This document shows, piece by piece, positions 1 through 8,837 of a stretch of 64,000 nt of DNA. Location: NCBI GenBank assembly GCA_002632325.1, contig NSJK01000001.1, forward strand, positions 1 to 64,000. The letters run 5' to 3'. Position 1 is the stretch's first letter; each line of letters begins with the position of its first letter. The translations under genes and the position numbers were made by a program. Under the pieces are notes generated by a model. That model saw only the letters and a program-made list of their open reading frames with translations, did not search any database and was not told the origin of the DNA. This stretch comes from Lysobacterales bacterium. GTDB lineage: Bacteria; Pseudomonadota; Gammaproteobacteria; Xanthomonadales; Rhodanobacteraceae.

Positions 1-58
1 GCGTCTTGCATCCCGACAGCAACGCCTCCAGCGCCCGTTCGTCCACTTTGTCTGCCAT
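1..58 (-). CDS. N-terminal fragment of an unidentified protein (cut by window edge)
   Basis: Only the first 19 codons lie in the window, read on the minus strand from an ATG at 58 (MADKVDERALEALLSGCKT). A good ribosome binding site, GAGGAG, sits seven to eight bases upstream of the ATG, which is the main support. The peptide is too short to name; the rest of the gene lies left of the window. It is separated from the upstream XRE gene by a strong hairpin at 176-208, so it probably has its own promoter. Confidence 0.45.
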   Translation of the reverse strand, partial: MADKVDERALEALLSGCKT

Positions 59-175
59 CTCTGCTCCTCGCGGCTTCTGCCGCCACCATACGTCAGGGAG
101 CAGTTACACAGTTCAGATTACAGACTCAAGCGCAACCCTCGCCTGCGCCAGTGACATGCCTGATGCCCGTTCGTA

Positions 176-208
176 ATGCAAAGCCCGGCCACGCGCCGGG
201 CTTTGCAT
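176..208 (-). terminator. Perfect 14-bp inverted repeat, probable terminator
   Basis: Bases 176-189 and 195-208 are exact reverse complements (ATGCAAAGCCCGGC) around a five-base loop. The GC core is flanked by AAA/TTT. It lies 34 bases past the stop of the minus-strand XRE gene and before the next minus-strand gene, where an intrinsic terminator is expected. Because the stem is symmetrical it could act in either direction. Confidence 0.7.
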
Positions 209-241
209 TTGGACGTCCAGGCGTCCGGATGAGACGCTGGA

Positions 242-580
242 TTACCGCCCGCCCTGGGCGAGCAAGGAATCGAGCACTTCGCTGACGAGGCGCTGCTTGG
301 CCTTGGGCAGGGCCTGCACGCGTTCGAGCTGCTGCTGGAGCTTGGGCGCTGGCCCGCGTCTGGCGGGCTTGGGCGCGTCGGCCACGAGGGCTTCAACGCT
401 GACGCCAAGGGCTTGCGCGATCACGGGCAAGGCCGAGACCTGGATGCGCCGCCGCCCCACCTCGTAAGCGGTGATGGTCTGCTGCGAGACGCCGAGCGTC
501 TCGGCCAGCTGTACCTGGGTGATGCCCTGTTCCTTGCGCAACTGCAGAACAAAGGGGACGGAGTAATTATCCGTTTGAAT
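242..580 (-). CDS. XRE-family HTH transcriptional regulator, start unclear
   Basis: The reading frame shows a clear Cro/C1-type helix-turn-helix (LRKEQGITQVQLAETLGVSQ, then QTITAYEVGRRRI), followed by a basic, Pro/Ala-rich linker and a short helical tail ending in LLAQGGR. The family is DNA-binding and usually repressive. The frame stays open far upstream but contains no ATG, GTG or TTG just before the conserved part: the last bases before homology read CAG AGG AAA ATT CAA ACG. Either the start codon was lost, so the 5' end is truncated, or a rare ATT at 578-580 behind AGAGGAAA is used. The 3' end is certain (stop at 242-244). I give the ATT as a provisional 5' limit. It is not obviously paired with a neighbouring operon. 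Confidence 0.6.
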   Translation of the reverse strand: MQTDNYSVPFVLQLRKEQGITQVQLAETLGVSQQTITAYEVGRRRIQVSALPVIAQALGVSVEALVADAPKPARRGPAPKLQQQLERVQALPKAKQRLVSEVLDSLLAQGGR

Positions 581-795
581 TTTCCTCTGACAGCGCGACG
601 ATCCACGGTCCGCGGCCTGCCACGACGCCACCTGCGGTCCGGTCAGCGCAACCGTGACCGTCCCGGTCGGCGGCGGATCGTGCACCCCGGAATCGCCCGC
701 ATCAGATCCATGTCGACCGGATCGAAATCGTGACCCTGTGGCACTACCGGCAGCGAGAGCCGAATCGGATCGACTGAGCGGGCGACGGCGATCCT

Positions 796-1167
796 CTACG
801 CTGCATCTGGTGGCGGCGGCACGCGCCGCGCCTGCGCCTGCTTGAGCGCACGCGTGCGTGCGCCCAGCGCGAGGATGAGGATCATGCACAGCGTGGCTTC
901 GACCAAGGCCGGGATGCGCGCGGCAGGCACGACCCAGGCCGCGACCACGCCGTGGCAGAAATAGAACAGCGCGATGATGCCGATCCACAGCAATGCGCGC
1001 CCGGTTCCGCGGCGCAGCGCGAGCAGCGGCAGGAGCAGGGGCGGCAGCACGAGGCCGAGCGCGAGCAGGGCGCGGCCATTGGCTGGAGGCGCCAGCCACA
1101 GGTACCAGATCGGCTGCAAGGCCACCAAGGCTGTCCATGCGGCCAGTGCGATGCGTTCACCGATCAT
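796..1167 (-). CDS. DUF2069 family small membrane protein
   Basis: A 123-residue protein, mostly hydrophobic, with about four membrane segments (residues roughly 5-25, 32-50, 58-80 and 85-105) and a basic, proline-ending tail. Composition and length fit DUF2069, a family of unknown function found beside wrbA in many gammaproteobacteria. Its ATG (1165-1167) overlaps the wrbA stop by four bases (ATGA), so the two are almost certainly co-transcribed and translationally coupled. No function can be given beyond inner-membrane location. Confidence 0.8.
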   Translation of the reverse strand: MIGERIALAAWTALVALQPIWYLWLAPPANGRALLALGLVLPPLLLPLLALRRGTGRALLWIGIIALFYFCHGVVAAWVVPAARIPALVEATLCMILILALGARTRALKQAQARRVPPPPDAA

Positions 1168-1763
1168 GGCGAGCCCTGCAGGCGCGCGGCCACGGTGGCG
1201 ACGCGCTGACCCAGCGCGCGCGCGAGCTCGCGCTCGTCCTCGCTGAGCGAGTTCTCGCCGCGCGATCCGCCGACATGGCTCGCGCCATAGGGTGTGCCCC
1301 CCGTGTGCGTGTGGGTGACCGCGGGCAGGGTGAAGGGCAGGCCGACGATGAGCATGCCGTGATGGAGCAGGGGCAGCATCATCGACAGCAAGGTCGATTC
1401 CTGCCCGCCATGCATCGTGTGGGTGGCGGTGAACAGGCCGGCCGGCTTGCCCACCAGTGCGCCCGATGCCCACTGCGCACCGGTCGAGTCGAGGAAGAAC
1501 TTCATCGGCGCGGCCATGTTGCCGAAGCGGGTCGGGCTGCCGAGGATCAGGCCGGCACATTCGCCCAGATCGCTGGCGACGACATAGGGCGCGCCTTCGT
1601 CGGGCTCGGGTGGTGCTGCGCTGGTGGTGACCGGTGCCACCGGCGGCACGCTGCGCAGGCGCGCCTGCATGCCTTGGATTTCCTCGACGCCGCGCGCGAT
1701 CAGGCGGGCGAGTTGGGCGGTCTTGCCGCTTCGGCTGTAGTAGAGCACGAGGATTTCGGCCAT
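1164..1763 (-). CDS. wrbA: NAD(P)H:quinone oxidoreductase, WrbA flavodoxin-like
   Basis: A 199-residue flavodoxin-fold protein. The FMN phosphate loop is YSRSGKT near residues 9-15, and the WrbA signature GSPTRFGNMAAPMKFFLD follows near residue 74. The family catalyses two-electron reduction of quinones by NAD(P)H with FMN, in the cytoplasm, as protection against redox cycling. Length matches E. coli WrbA (198). The gene is the first of a two-gene unit with the DUF2069 gene and is divergent from brkB, with about 80 bases between the starts for both promoters. Confidence 0.93.
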   Translation of the reverse strand: MAEILVLYYSRSGKTAQLARLIARGVEEIQGMQARLRSVPPVAPVTTSAAPPEPDEGAPYVVASDLGECAGLILGSPTRFGNMAAPMKFFLDSTGAQWASGALVGKPAGLFTATHTMHGGQESTLLSMMLPLLHHGMLIVGLPFTLPAVTHTHTGGTPYGASHVGGSRGENSLSEDERELARALGQRVATVAARLQGSP

Positions 1764-1845
1764 CGTCGGGATCCGGTCGGCATCGGGCACGGGAGCTGCG
1801 CATGCTACCGCGGGCGCCGGTCGATGATCTGCTACGCTCGCCGCG

Positions 1846-3129
1846 ATGCGCGAGAGACTGGCAAGGATTCTGGCAATCGCGCGCGATCGCGAGCGCATGT
1901 TCGCGTTCGCGCGCTTCACCTGGCGACGCTTCGTCGAGGATCGCTGCCTGGCGACTGCGGGCGCGCTGTCGTTCACCACGGTTTTCGCGCTGGTGCCGCT
2001 GACCGCGGCGGGACTGGGTGTGCTCGCGGCGTTTCCGGGCTTTTCCGGTTGGCGCGAAAAGCTCACTGGTTGGGTGTTCGAGAATTTCGTACCCGCAGCC
2101 GGCAGCGCGGTGCAGGGCTACATCACGCAGTTTGCCGACAATGCCAGCAAGGCCACCGTGGTCGGCGTGCTGGTGCTGCTGCTCAGTGCGATCTCGCTGA
2201 TGATGAGCATCGAGGATGCCTTCAACCGCATCTGGCGCGTCAACGCGTCGCGCAGCGCGAGCGCGCGCTTTCTCGTCTACTGGGCCGCGCTCACCGCCGG
2301 GCCTTTGCTGCTGGTTGCCGCGCTTGCGGTCAGTTCCTACGCACTGGCCTTGCCCTTCATCGACGCCGCCGAAGCGCAGTTTTCGCTCAAGGCCCGCGTG
2401 CTTGCGCTGCTGCCGTTCCTGATCGTGTTCACGGCACTGGTCGCGGCTTACACCGTGATCCCCAACCGCGGTGTGCGCCTGCGTTACGCACTGATCGGAG
2501 CGCTGCTCGCGGCGGGATTGTTTGAACTCGCCAAGCGCGGCTTTGCGCTGTATGCGAGCCAGAACGCGAGCTATCAGCAAGTCTACGGCGCGCTCGCGCT
2601 GGTACCGATTTTCTTCGTCTGGGTCTATCTGAGCTGGACGATCGTCCTGCTCGGCGCCTCGGTGACCGCGTCATTGGGTGCATTCGAATATCGGCCGCGC
2701 GAACAGCGGCTGCCGCGCGGACACGAATTCGCGGGCCTGCTGCGCCTGCTCGGTCATTTCGCCCGCGCCCAGCGCGCCGGTCATGGCTTGCGCCGCGATG
2801 CGCTGCTGCATGCCGAACCCTTCCTCACCGACGATCTGCTGCAACGCTACCTCGGCGACCTGCAACGCGCAGGCGTGCTCCGCCGCAGCGAGATCGGCGA
2901 GTGGGTGGTTGCGCGCGATCTTGGCAGCGTCACGCTCGCGCAGCTTTACGAAGAAGGGCACTACCGCATTCCGCTCGATACCGCCGAGCGCTGCGCGCTC
3001 GTGCAGGGCGCGGGCACCGCCCGGCTCGCGCAAGCCGCCGCGACGACGCGTTCGGCGCTCGATGCAACGCTCGCCGATCTCTACCCTGCGCCCATGCAAG
3101 GGCAGGACGACGCCGATTCGGGGGCGTGA
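1846..3129 (+). CDS. YihY/BrkB family inner-membrane protein with C-terminal helix-turn-helix-like domain
   Basis: A 427-residue polytopic protein. The first 280 residues carry the BrkB/YihY (formerly RNase BN) pattern: an N-terminal amphipathic stretch, GALSFTTVFALVPL, the IEDAFNRIWRV motif, and a last membrane helix VPIFFVWVYLSWTIVLLGA. The remaining 140 residues are soluble and look like a winged-helix domain (FLTDDLLQRYLGDLQRAGVL), a known addition in longer family members. Despite the old name, RNase BN activity belongs to another gene; the true role of this family is unsettled. Start is the ATG at 1846, divergent from wrbA. It is followed 28 bases later by repeat copy A. Confidence 0.85.
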   Translation: MRERLARILAIARDRERMFAFARFTWRRFVEDRCLATAGALSFTTVFALVPLTAAGLGVLAAFPGFSGWREKLTGWVFENFVPAAGSAVQGYITQFADNASKATVVGVLVLLLSAISLMMSIEDAFNRIWRVNASRSASARFLVYWAALTAGPLLLVAALAVSSYALALPFIDAAEAQFSLKARVLALLPFLIVFTALVAAYTVIPNRGVRLRYALIGALLAAGLFELAKRGFALYASQNASYQQVYGALALVPIFFVWVYLSWTIVLLGASVTASLGAFEYRPREQRLPRGHEFAGLLRLLGHFARAQRAGHGLRRDALLHAEPFLTDDLLQRYLGDLQRAGVLRRSEIGEWVVARDLGSVTLAQLYEEGHYRIPLDTAERCALVQGAGTARLAQAAATTRSALDATLADLYPAPMQGQDDADSGA

Positions 3130-3156
3130 GGGGCGGCGTGACTACGCGTTCTGGAT

Positions 3157-3325
3157 TGGCAGGGTGCTGAAAAAGTCCATCCTGGACTTCTTCAGCTCGA
3201 CGAGTCCGGTACATGCCCGGACTCGCCTCCGACGAATCAATCCCTTGCGTGATCGATTCGCGTGCAGTGCATCCCTGCACTGCGCCATCAAGCTGCTGAA
3301 AGGGGTTTTTCAGCAGCCTGTCAGG
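3157..3325 (-). repeat. Five-hairpin dispersed repeat, copy A
   Basis: About 165 bp almost identical to three other segments of the window (near 28.1, 31.9 and 43.2 kb). This copy is inverted relative to the other three. It begins TGGCAGGGTGCTGAAAAA and ends CTGCTGAAA..CAGCAGCCTGTCAGG, and contains the same five stem-loops. One base change weakens hairpin 3 (AGGGAT in place of AGTGAT). It lies between the brkB stop and the small membrane protein gene, so it could affect transcript ends or be co-transcribed. It is a nucleotide-level repeat, not a gene. Confidence 0.92.
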
Positions 3326-3375
3326 CTGGCTGTGCCAGCCGAAAGTGCAGTCGCACCAGCGAAAGGATGATGAAA

Positions 3376-3693
3376 ATGATGAGTGATGTACGCAAGGTTG
3401 GCCTGAAAAGGTTCGTGATCGGTTCGCTGGGTGCGGTTCTGGTCGGCGTGCTGGTGTATTTCGTTCACCTGCAAGGTTTCGCGCCAAGCTCATTTGCGAT
3501 GATCCCGCTGGCGATCCCGGGTGCGTATGCCTTGATGGGAATCGTTGAAATGGTGTCCGGCACGGATTTTTTCGAAATCGCGCAGAAGTGGGATGATCTG
3601 GATGGGTGGCAGCGTGGTGTGCTGGGGACGCTGGTCGTGATCCTTGCGTTTGCTGCTTTGTTCGCTGGCCTGGTCTTGTTTGGTCAGCCTTGA
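3376..3693 (+). CDS. Small membrane protein, unknown function
   Basis: A protein of about 105 residues with three likely membrane helices (near residues 10-28, 38-57 and 80-102) and a polar WDDLDGWQRG loop before the last. I do not recognise a family. Several ATGs cluster at the start (3367, 3370, 3376, 3379); I chose 3376 because AAAGGA at 3362-3367 is then eight bases upstream. The reading frame also runs upstream into repeat copy A, but that part is repeat sequence and not coding. It stands alone, with 240 bases to the next gene. Confidence 0.65.
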   Translation: MMSDVRKVGLKRFVIGSLGAVLVGVLVYFVHLQGFAPSSFAMIPLAIPGAYALMGIVEMVSGTDFFEIAQKWDDLDGWQRGVLGTLVVILAFAALFAGLVLFGQP

Positions 3694-3935
3694 GCAAACC
3701 GGCCAGATCAGGCGCGGTCTCGAACCACGAAGCACCAGCAAGGCTTTCGCTCCGTCCATGGTTCGATCCCTTCGCACTCGCGGCGGCTTCGCCGCCGCCT
3801 CGGTCAGCGGGCATTACCTTGATCAGACATGGTCGCTCCCAATCGAGCGCCGCGCTGCGCGGCACTCGACGGCGCGTCGGCCGAACTCTATCCTGCGGCA
3901 AGTGCCGAAAAAGTGCCGCCAGAGGTGGAGTGCGA

Positions 3936-4415
3936 ATGAAGTTCCTGTGGTCTTTCCTGCTGGCCTTGCTGATGTTCGCAGCGAGCTTCGTCAGTGCCGC
4001 GGGCATCGAGCGACCGAGCCTGAAGGTCACCACGCTTGATGGGCAGAGCTTCGAGCTGGCTGCGCACAAGGGCCAATGGGTGATCGTCAATATCTGGGCG
4101 ACCTGGTGCACGCCCTGCATCAAGGAGATGCCCGAGTTGTCGGCGTTCGTGTCGTCACGCAAGGACGTGGCCGCGATTGGTCTGGCCTGGGAGGACACCG
4201 AGCGTGAGGAAGTACTCGCCTTCGCCAGGAAGCATCCGGTGAGCTATCCGCTCGCGCAGATCGACTACGACCACTTGCCGCCGAATTTCGAGACGCCGCG
4301 CGGGCTGCCGACGACGTATCTCATTGCCCCGGATGGCCGGGTGGCGAAGAAATTCGTCGGGCCGATCACGGCCGATGATCTGAGCAAGGCCATCGACGCC
4401 GCAGCGGCGAAGTGA
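3936..4415 (+). CDS. TlpA/ResA-like periplasmic thioredoxin-family protein
   Basis: A 159-residue protein with a signal peptide (residues 1-21, LLMFAASFVSAA) and a thioredoxin fold. The active site is WATWCTPC near residues 55-62, followed later by the cis-proline region GLPTTYLIAPDGRV. The family transfers thiol-disulfide electrons in the periplasm, for example in cytochrome c maturation or protein reduction. AGAGGTGGAG precedes the ATG at 3936. It is the first gene of a tightly packed trio: its TGA overlaps the ATG of the acylphosphatase gene by one base (TGATG). Its specific partner is not visible here. Confidence 0.88.
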   Translation: MKFLWSFLLALLMFAASFVSAAGIERPSLKVTTLDGQSFELAAHKGQWVIVNIWATWCTPCIKEMPELSAFVSSRKDVAAIGLAWEDTEREEVLAFARKHPVSYPLAQIDYDHLPPNFETPRGLPTTYLIAPDGRVAKKFVGPITADDLSKAIDAAAAK

Positions 4416-4687
4416 TGACGATGGTCTGCGCGCGCTTCCTCGTTTCCGGTCGCGTGCAGGGCGTGCATTTTCGCGCCTCGACACGCGAGCAGGCGCTTGA
4501 GCTCGGCGTGCAGGGACAGGCGCGCAATCTCGCGGATGGGCGCGTCGAAGTCATCGCCTGCGGGCAGATGCAGGCGCTTGATCAGATCGAGCGCTGGTTG
4601 CATCAGGGACCGCCTGCGGCGCGCGTCGAGGCGGTGGTGCGCGAAGCGATCGAGGCGCAGGCATTCACGGGATTCGCGGTGCGTTGA
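4415..4687 (+). CDS. acyP: Acylphosphatase
   Basis: A 90-residue protein with the acylphosphatase signature: FLVSGRVQGVHFRASTREQA near the N terminus holds the catalytic Arg, and NLADGRVEV holds the catalytic Asn. The enzyme hydrolyses carboxyl-phosphate bonds such as acetyl phosphate. Length is normal for the family. Both ends are translationally coupled through TGATG junctions, to the thioredoxin-like gene upstream and the pseudouridine synthase downstream. A GTG three bases earlier is a possible alternative start. Confidence 0.9.
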   Translation: MTMVCARFLVSGRVQGVHFRASTREQALELGVQGQARNLADGRVEVIACGQMQALDQIERWLHQGPPAARVEAVVREAIEAQAFTGFAVR

Positions 4688-5451
4688 TGCGGCGAACATC
4701 GGCACGCGGACCCGGCGACGTGCGGTATGGCCTCGCGCGGGTGATCTCCAAGCTCGGCATCGCCTCACGCAGCGAAGCGGCGCGCTGGATCGAGGCGGGA
4801 CGCGTGAGTGTCGATGGTCGCATCGCGCGTGATCCCGAGCGTGCGACTGCGCTCGAGGGCGAACGCATCACGCTCGATGGCGCCGAATTGCAAGTGCAGC
4901 AGCGTGTGTATCTCGCACTCAACAAGCCGCGCGGACTGGTGACGAGCGCGGCCGATGAGCAGGGGCGCGCCACCATCTACACCTTGCTCGAAGGCGCGAG
5001 CCTGCCGTGGCTGGCGCCGGTCGGGCGGCTGGACAAGGCCAGCGAAGGCCTGCTGCTGATGACCAACCACAGCATGTGGGCTGAGGCGATCAGTTCGCCC
5101 GCCAGTGGCCTCGACAAGACCTACCACGTGCAGATCGATCGTCTGCCCGACGCTGCATTGCTCGCAGCCTTGCGCGCGGGGATCGAGGATCGCGGTGAGC
5201 GGCTTGCGCTCATGTCGGTGCGGGAACTGCGTCGGGGCAGTCGCCATGCCTGGCTTGAGGTCGTGCTCGACGAAGGCCGCAATCGGCAGATCCGCCGCGT
5301 GCTCGCCGCGTTCGACATCGGCGTGCTGCGTCTCGTGCGCGTGGCGATCGGACCCTTGCAACTGGGCACGCTCGCCAAAGGTGCGTGGCGCCTTCTGGAG
5401 CGCGACGACGTTGCCCGGATCAATGATCGGATTTGGCCAAACCGAAACTGA
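4687..5451 (+). CDS. RsuA/RluB-family rRNA pseudouridine synthase
   Basis: A 254-residue protein with an N-terminal S4 RNA-binding domain (VISKLGIASRSEAARWIEAG, residues about 19-38) and the RsuA-type synthase domain. The catalytic motif is VGRLDKASEGLLLMTN, with the essential Asp in GRLD. DEGRNRQIRRVLAAFD is the second family motif. These enzymes isomerise one specific uridine in 16S or 23S rRNA. The target cannot be told from sequence; length and S4 domain fit the RluB/RluF branch. The ATG overlaps the preceding stop by one base. Its 3' end overlaps the convergent gene at 5420 by 32 bases. Confidence 0.88.
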   Translation: MRRTSARGPGDVRYGLARVISKLGIASRSEAARWIEAGRVSVDGRIARDPERATALEGERITLDGAELQVQQRVYLALNKPRGLVTSAADEQGRATIYTLLEGASLPWLAPVGRLDKASEGLLLMTNHSMWAEAISSPASGLDKTYHVQIDRLPDAALLAALRAGIEDRGERLALMSVRELRRGSRHAWLEVVLDEGRNRQIRRVLAAFDIGVLRLVRVAIGPLQLGTLAKGAWRLLERDDVARINDRIWPNRN

Positions 5452-5893
5452 AACCCCGCTTCATGATCGCGGCGACGCGTTCTGCCAGAGACTGCGATGT
5501 TGAAGGCGGGGGCGCAGGGGGCGGTTCGGGTGGAGCTGGAGGCAGATTCCAGGACACGTGTTGTGCCTGCGCCAAGCGCAGGCAGCGGATCGCGTCGAGC
5601 GCACAGCGATCCCAGCTTGCCCAGTGAGCGGCCGGAACGAGGACCCAGCCGGGCTTGCCAGGCGGTGGTTCATCGGGTTTGAACGGATCGAAGCCGCTCG
5701 CGCCGGGCAGGGCGAGTGCACGCACGAGGCCGTGACCAGCGAGACGGAACGCGACACTGTGCCCGAACAGCGTCATGAACGGCGTGTTGTGCCAGGTCAT
5801 GCAGGGGCGGCCCGCGAGCAAGCCGCGGTTGGCTTCGCTGTAGCGCTGCAGATACGACGAAAGAAAATCGAAATGCGTCCGCGCATTGGCCAT
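5420..5893 (-). CDS. Conserved-looking hypothetical protein with proline-rich linker
   Basis: About 157 residues. The N-terminal hundred residues are rich in Trp, Phe and His (PCMTWHNTPFMTLFGHSVAF, then HGLVRALALPGASGFDPF) and look globular. Then comes a run of prolines (PPAPPEPPPAPPPS) and a short basic tail. I chose the ATG at 5893 because GGGGGGA lies six bases upstream; an ATG-less extension to 5938 is possible. I do not recognise a family. No signal peptide or membrane segment is evident. Convergent with the pseudouridine synthase gene. Confidence 0.65.
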   Translation of the reverse strand: MANARTHFDFLSSYLQRYSEANRGLLAGRPCMTWHNTPFMTLFGHSVAFRLAGHGLVRALALPGASGFDPFKPDEPPPGKPGWVLVPAAHWASWDRCALDAIRCLRLAQAQHVSWNLPPAPPEPPPAPPPSTSQSLAERVAAIMKRGFSFGLAKSDH

Positions 5894-6009
5894 CGCCTGT
5901 CCCCCCTCGACCGCCGTGTCTTGGGCCGACTCTAGCACCAGTGGGTGTGCAGTGCGCCGACCGGAGTGCGCGGGGTTACCATGCGCGCTTGCTGCCGGGG
6001 GGATTGGGC

Positions 6010-7434
6010 GTGAACGATCAGGTGCCGGATGCGGGCGGCGAAGACAAGGCTGGCCCGGGGTGGCTGCGCGATCTGCTGAAGTCGTCGTACTTCGCGCGTC
6101 TCACCGACTCACTCGGCAACTGGGTGCTTGCGCCCGTGATCGGCTTGATCGCGGGCGCCTTGCTGCTTTTCGGCGGCCTCTTCCTTGGCCTTGCCTGGCA
6201 GTTCGGCGTGCAACCGATCGTTGACGCGCATCGCTATGCGCCTTACACCGCCAGTGCGCAGGGCAGGATCGTCGAAAGCTGGGCGGCGATCGAGTTCGAC
6301 CCGGCCGAGCTTCCACGCGACAAGTTGTACTGGCAGGCCGTTTCGCATGTGTCGCGCTGCGTGCGCGTCGAGTACGCGACCGGCCCGAACGCCACGCTTT
6401 TGCAGCGCGGCTATTGCGGGATGCGGCTTGGATTTTCCGCGGACTTCCGCTTGCACGACTGGAGCGAGGTGCTGCAGGAAGGCATCCCGTTCACCTTCGC
6501 GCGTGACGCGAGCGGTTTCGAGGTGCAGGAGGTCCGCATCGACAAGCGCACGCTCGACTGGATTTCGACCCATCCGCCGAACGACACCTTCATGCTGTCC
6601 AAGCCCGCGCCGGAAACCGCGCTCGCCGCATTGCGCGAACAATTCAATTGGCCGGTCGAAATCGCTGCGCTGAGCTGGACCACGGCGGTGCCATCGTTCC
6701 CCTTGCGCCATGACCCGATTCACCCCGAGTTGGCGATGCCTGAGCGAGTCGTCGTCGACAGCAGCCGCTGGAGTCCATGGGGGCTCCTGATCGCGGTCAT
6801 TCTGGGCGTGCCGGGCTTCAGGATCTGGCGCGTCGGGATCGGCATGTTTCTCGAAGGGAAGGTTCCGCCGCGAGTGATCTGGATCATCACGCTGGGATCC
6901 ATGATCGGATTGCCGTGGTGGAGCCACGCGATGCCGACCTTGCTGCGGCATGTCAATGCCAATTGGGCTGCGATCAGCCAAGGCATGATCGATGATGTCA
7001 CGCGCACGACGCGCGTGATTGCGGCTGCGCCGGGCGAGCTGCCGCTGGAACACGGCGAGCGCCTGCTCTGGCGCATGGGTGAAGGCGAGTACGCGCAGAC
7101 TTTCGGGCGCATCCAGTTCCGCCAGCCCACACCCATGCCGCGCACGCCGGAGGCCGTGCTCGCTGCATTGCGCGAACAGGCGACGACGCAAGTACGGGCG
7201 ATGCCTGCCGCCGAACAGGCCGTCTTGTTCCGCACGCTCTCCGAAAACGCAAGCAATGACCGCAAGCGTGATCTGGACGTATTCACTCACGCAGCCGAGG
7301 CGATCGAGCGCGACGCCGGGGGCGACGCCGCCGCACAGGCGGCGGCGCGCCATTTCCTGCTGTTCGCGGCGGGCTACAACGTCTGGGATGTCGATGCGAT
7401 GGAGGCGGCGCGCAGCGCGCCGAGCAAGGACTGA
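6010..7434 (+). CDS. Membrane protein of unknown function
   Basis: About 474 residues. A membrane helix lies near residues 37-60 (VIGLIAGALLLFGGLFLGLAW). A probable periplasmic region of about 190 residues follows, containing two cysteines in SRCVRVEYATGP and RGYCGMRL. Two more membrane helices (GLLIAVILGVPGF and VIWIITLGSMIGLPWW) precede a soluble, helical, charge-rich C terminus. The likely start is the GTG at 6010 behind GGGGGGATT; the frame remains open to 5941. I do not recognise the family. It converges with kbl. Confidence 0.7.
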   Translation: MNDQVPDAGGEDKAGPGWLRDLLKSSYFARLTDSLGNWVLAPVIGLIAGALLLFGGLFLGLAWQFGVQPIVDAHRYAPYTASAQGRIVESWAAIEFDPAELPRDKLYWQAVSHVSRCVRVEYATGPNATLLQRGYCGMRLGFSADFRLHDWSEVLQEGIPFTFARDASGFEVQEVRIDKRTLDWISTHPPNDTFMLSKPAPETALAALREQFNWPVEIAALSWTTAVPSFPLRHDPIHPELAMPERVVVDSSRWSPWGLLIAVILGVPGFRIWRVGIGMFLEGKVPPRVIWIITLGSMIGLPWWSHAMPTLLRHVNANWAAISQGMIDDVTRTTRVIAAAPGELPLEHGERLLWRMGEGEYAQTFGRIQFRQPTPMPRTPEAVLAALREQATTQVRAMPAAEQAVLFRTLSENASNDRKRDLDVFTHAAEAIERDAGGDAAAQAAARHFLLFAAGYNVWDVDAMEAARSAPSKD

Positions 7435-7522
7435 GGCAGCGCCGACGCCTGCCCGATTCAATCAGCCCGCGCGTTTGGATGTTCCCTTCCGACTCGCGGT
7501 CCGACGGAATCTTTCCCTGCAA

Positions 7523-8716
7523 TCAGCCCTTGATCACGCCGAGCTTGCGGCCGACCTTGGTGAACGCGGCGACCGCGCGATCGATCTGTTCGCGGCTGTG
7601 CGCGGCGCTCATCTGCGTGCGGATGCGCGCCTGTCCCTGTGGCACCACCGGGAAGAAGAAGCCGATCACGTAGATGCCTTCTTCCAGCAGCGCGTCGGCA
7701 AATGCCTGCGCGAGCTTGGCGTCGTGCAGCATCACCGGCACGATCGGATGATTTCCGGGTCTGAGCTCGAAGCCAGCGGCCGTCATGCGTTCGCTGAAGT
7801 ATTGCGCGTTCGCATTGACGCGCTGACGCAGCTCGGCGCTACCCGAGAGCATCTCGAACACCTTGATAGACGCGGCCACCAGCGGCGGCGGCAAGGTGTT
7901 GGAGAACAGGTAGGGCCGCGAGCGCTGACGCAGCAGGTCGATGATCGCCTGACGGCCAGTGGTGAAACCGCCCGAACCACCGCCGAGCGCCTTGCCGAGT
8001 GTGGAGGTGAACACATCCACCTCGTTCATCACGCCGTGCAGCTCCGCGCTGCCGCGGCCATTCGGGCCGACGAAGCCGGTCGCGTGCGAGTCATCGACCA
8101 TCAGCAGCGCGTTGTATTTCTTCTTCAGCGCGACGATCTGGTCGAGCTTGGCGATGTAGCCATCCATCGAGAACACGCCGTCGGTGGCGATCAGGCGCGT
8201 GCGCTTGCCCTGCGTTTCCTGCAGGTGCTTCTCCAGTTCGGCCATGTCGCTGTTTGCGTAGCGGCGACGCTCGGCCTTGCACAAGCGGATGCCGTCGATG
8301 ATCGAGGCGTGGTTGAGTGCATCGGAAATCACCACGTCCTCGTCGGACAGGATGGTTTCGAACAGACCGCCGTTGGCGTCGAAACAACTGGTGTAGAGGA
8401 TCGCATCGTCGCTGCCGAAAAACTTCGCGATCGTCTGTTCCAGTTGCTTGTGCAAGTCCTGCGTGCCGCAGATGAAACGCACGCTGGCCATGCCGAAGCC
8501 GTGCGTGTCGAGTGCCTGCTTGGCCGCCGCAATGATCTCGGGATGGTCGGCCAGTCCGAGATAATTGTTGGCGCAGAAGTTGAGCACCTCGCGGCCATCG
8601 TCGGTACGGATCGCCGCCGACTGCGGCGTGGTGATCACGCGCTCGGTCTTGTACAGGCCTTGGTCGCGAATCGAATCCAGTTCGCCTTCGAGGCGGGTAC
8701 GGGCGGTGTAACTCAT
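7523..8716 (-). CDS. kbl: Glycine C-acetyltransferase (2-amino-3-ketobutyrate CoA ligase)
   Basis: A 397-residue PLP enzyme of the alpha-oxoamine synthase family. Visible motifs are [17 protein letters not shown], the substrate-binding [23 protein letters not shown] (PLP-binding Asp and His), and [13 protein letters not shown] with the Schiff-base lysine near residue 244. It converts 2-amino-3-ketobutyrate and CoA to glycine and acetyl-CoA, the second step of threonine breakdown. Length matches E. coli Kbl (398). The usual partner threonine dehydrogenase is not adjacent. The product, glycine, is the substrate sensed by the riboswitch in front of gcvP elsewhere in this window. Confidence 0.96.
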   Translation of the reverse strand: MSYTARTRLEGELDSIRDQGLYKTERVITTPQSAAIRTDDGREVLNFCANNYLGLADHPEIIAAAKQALDTHGFGMASVRFICGTQDLHKQLEQTIAKFFGSDDAILYTSCFDANGGLFETILSDEDVVISDALNHASIIDGIRLCKAERRRYANSDMAELEKHLQETQGKRTRLIATDGVFSMDGYIAKLDQIVALKKKYNALLMVDDSHATGFVGPNGRGSAELHGVMNEVDVFTSTLGKALGGGSGGFTTGRQAIIDLLRQRSRPYLFSNTLPPPLVAASIKVFEMLSGSAELRQRVNANAQYFSERMTAAGFELRPGNHPIVPVMLHDAKLAQAFADALLEEGIYVIGFFFPVVPQGQARIRTQMSAAHSREQIDRAVAAFTKVGRKLGVIKG

Positions 8717-8837
8717 GGTGGGAACTCCGGGCGCAAAGGCCGATATTGTCGTCGATTACGGGCGCAGTTGCAGGCGCGCACCTGCGCCGAAGTCGGCAGA
8801 ATTCATTTGCTCCCGTCGTTGCGCGAAGCTGCGTGGC

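Noticed and set aside
796..2580. A 594-codon minus-strand frame spanning the DUF2069 gene, wrbA and brkB
   Set aside because: Only its last 123 codons are a real gene; the rest is antisense to brkB and out of frame with wrbA.
3781..3799. GCGGCGGCTTCGCCGCCGC hairpin before the thioredoxin-like gene
   Set aside because: It is a short GC palindrome of a kind frequent in this DNA, without a T-run or neighbouring stop; not enough to call a terminator.
7523..8716. A kbl-tdh threonine degradation operon
   Set aside because: No threonine dehydrogenase gene is on either side of kbl.
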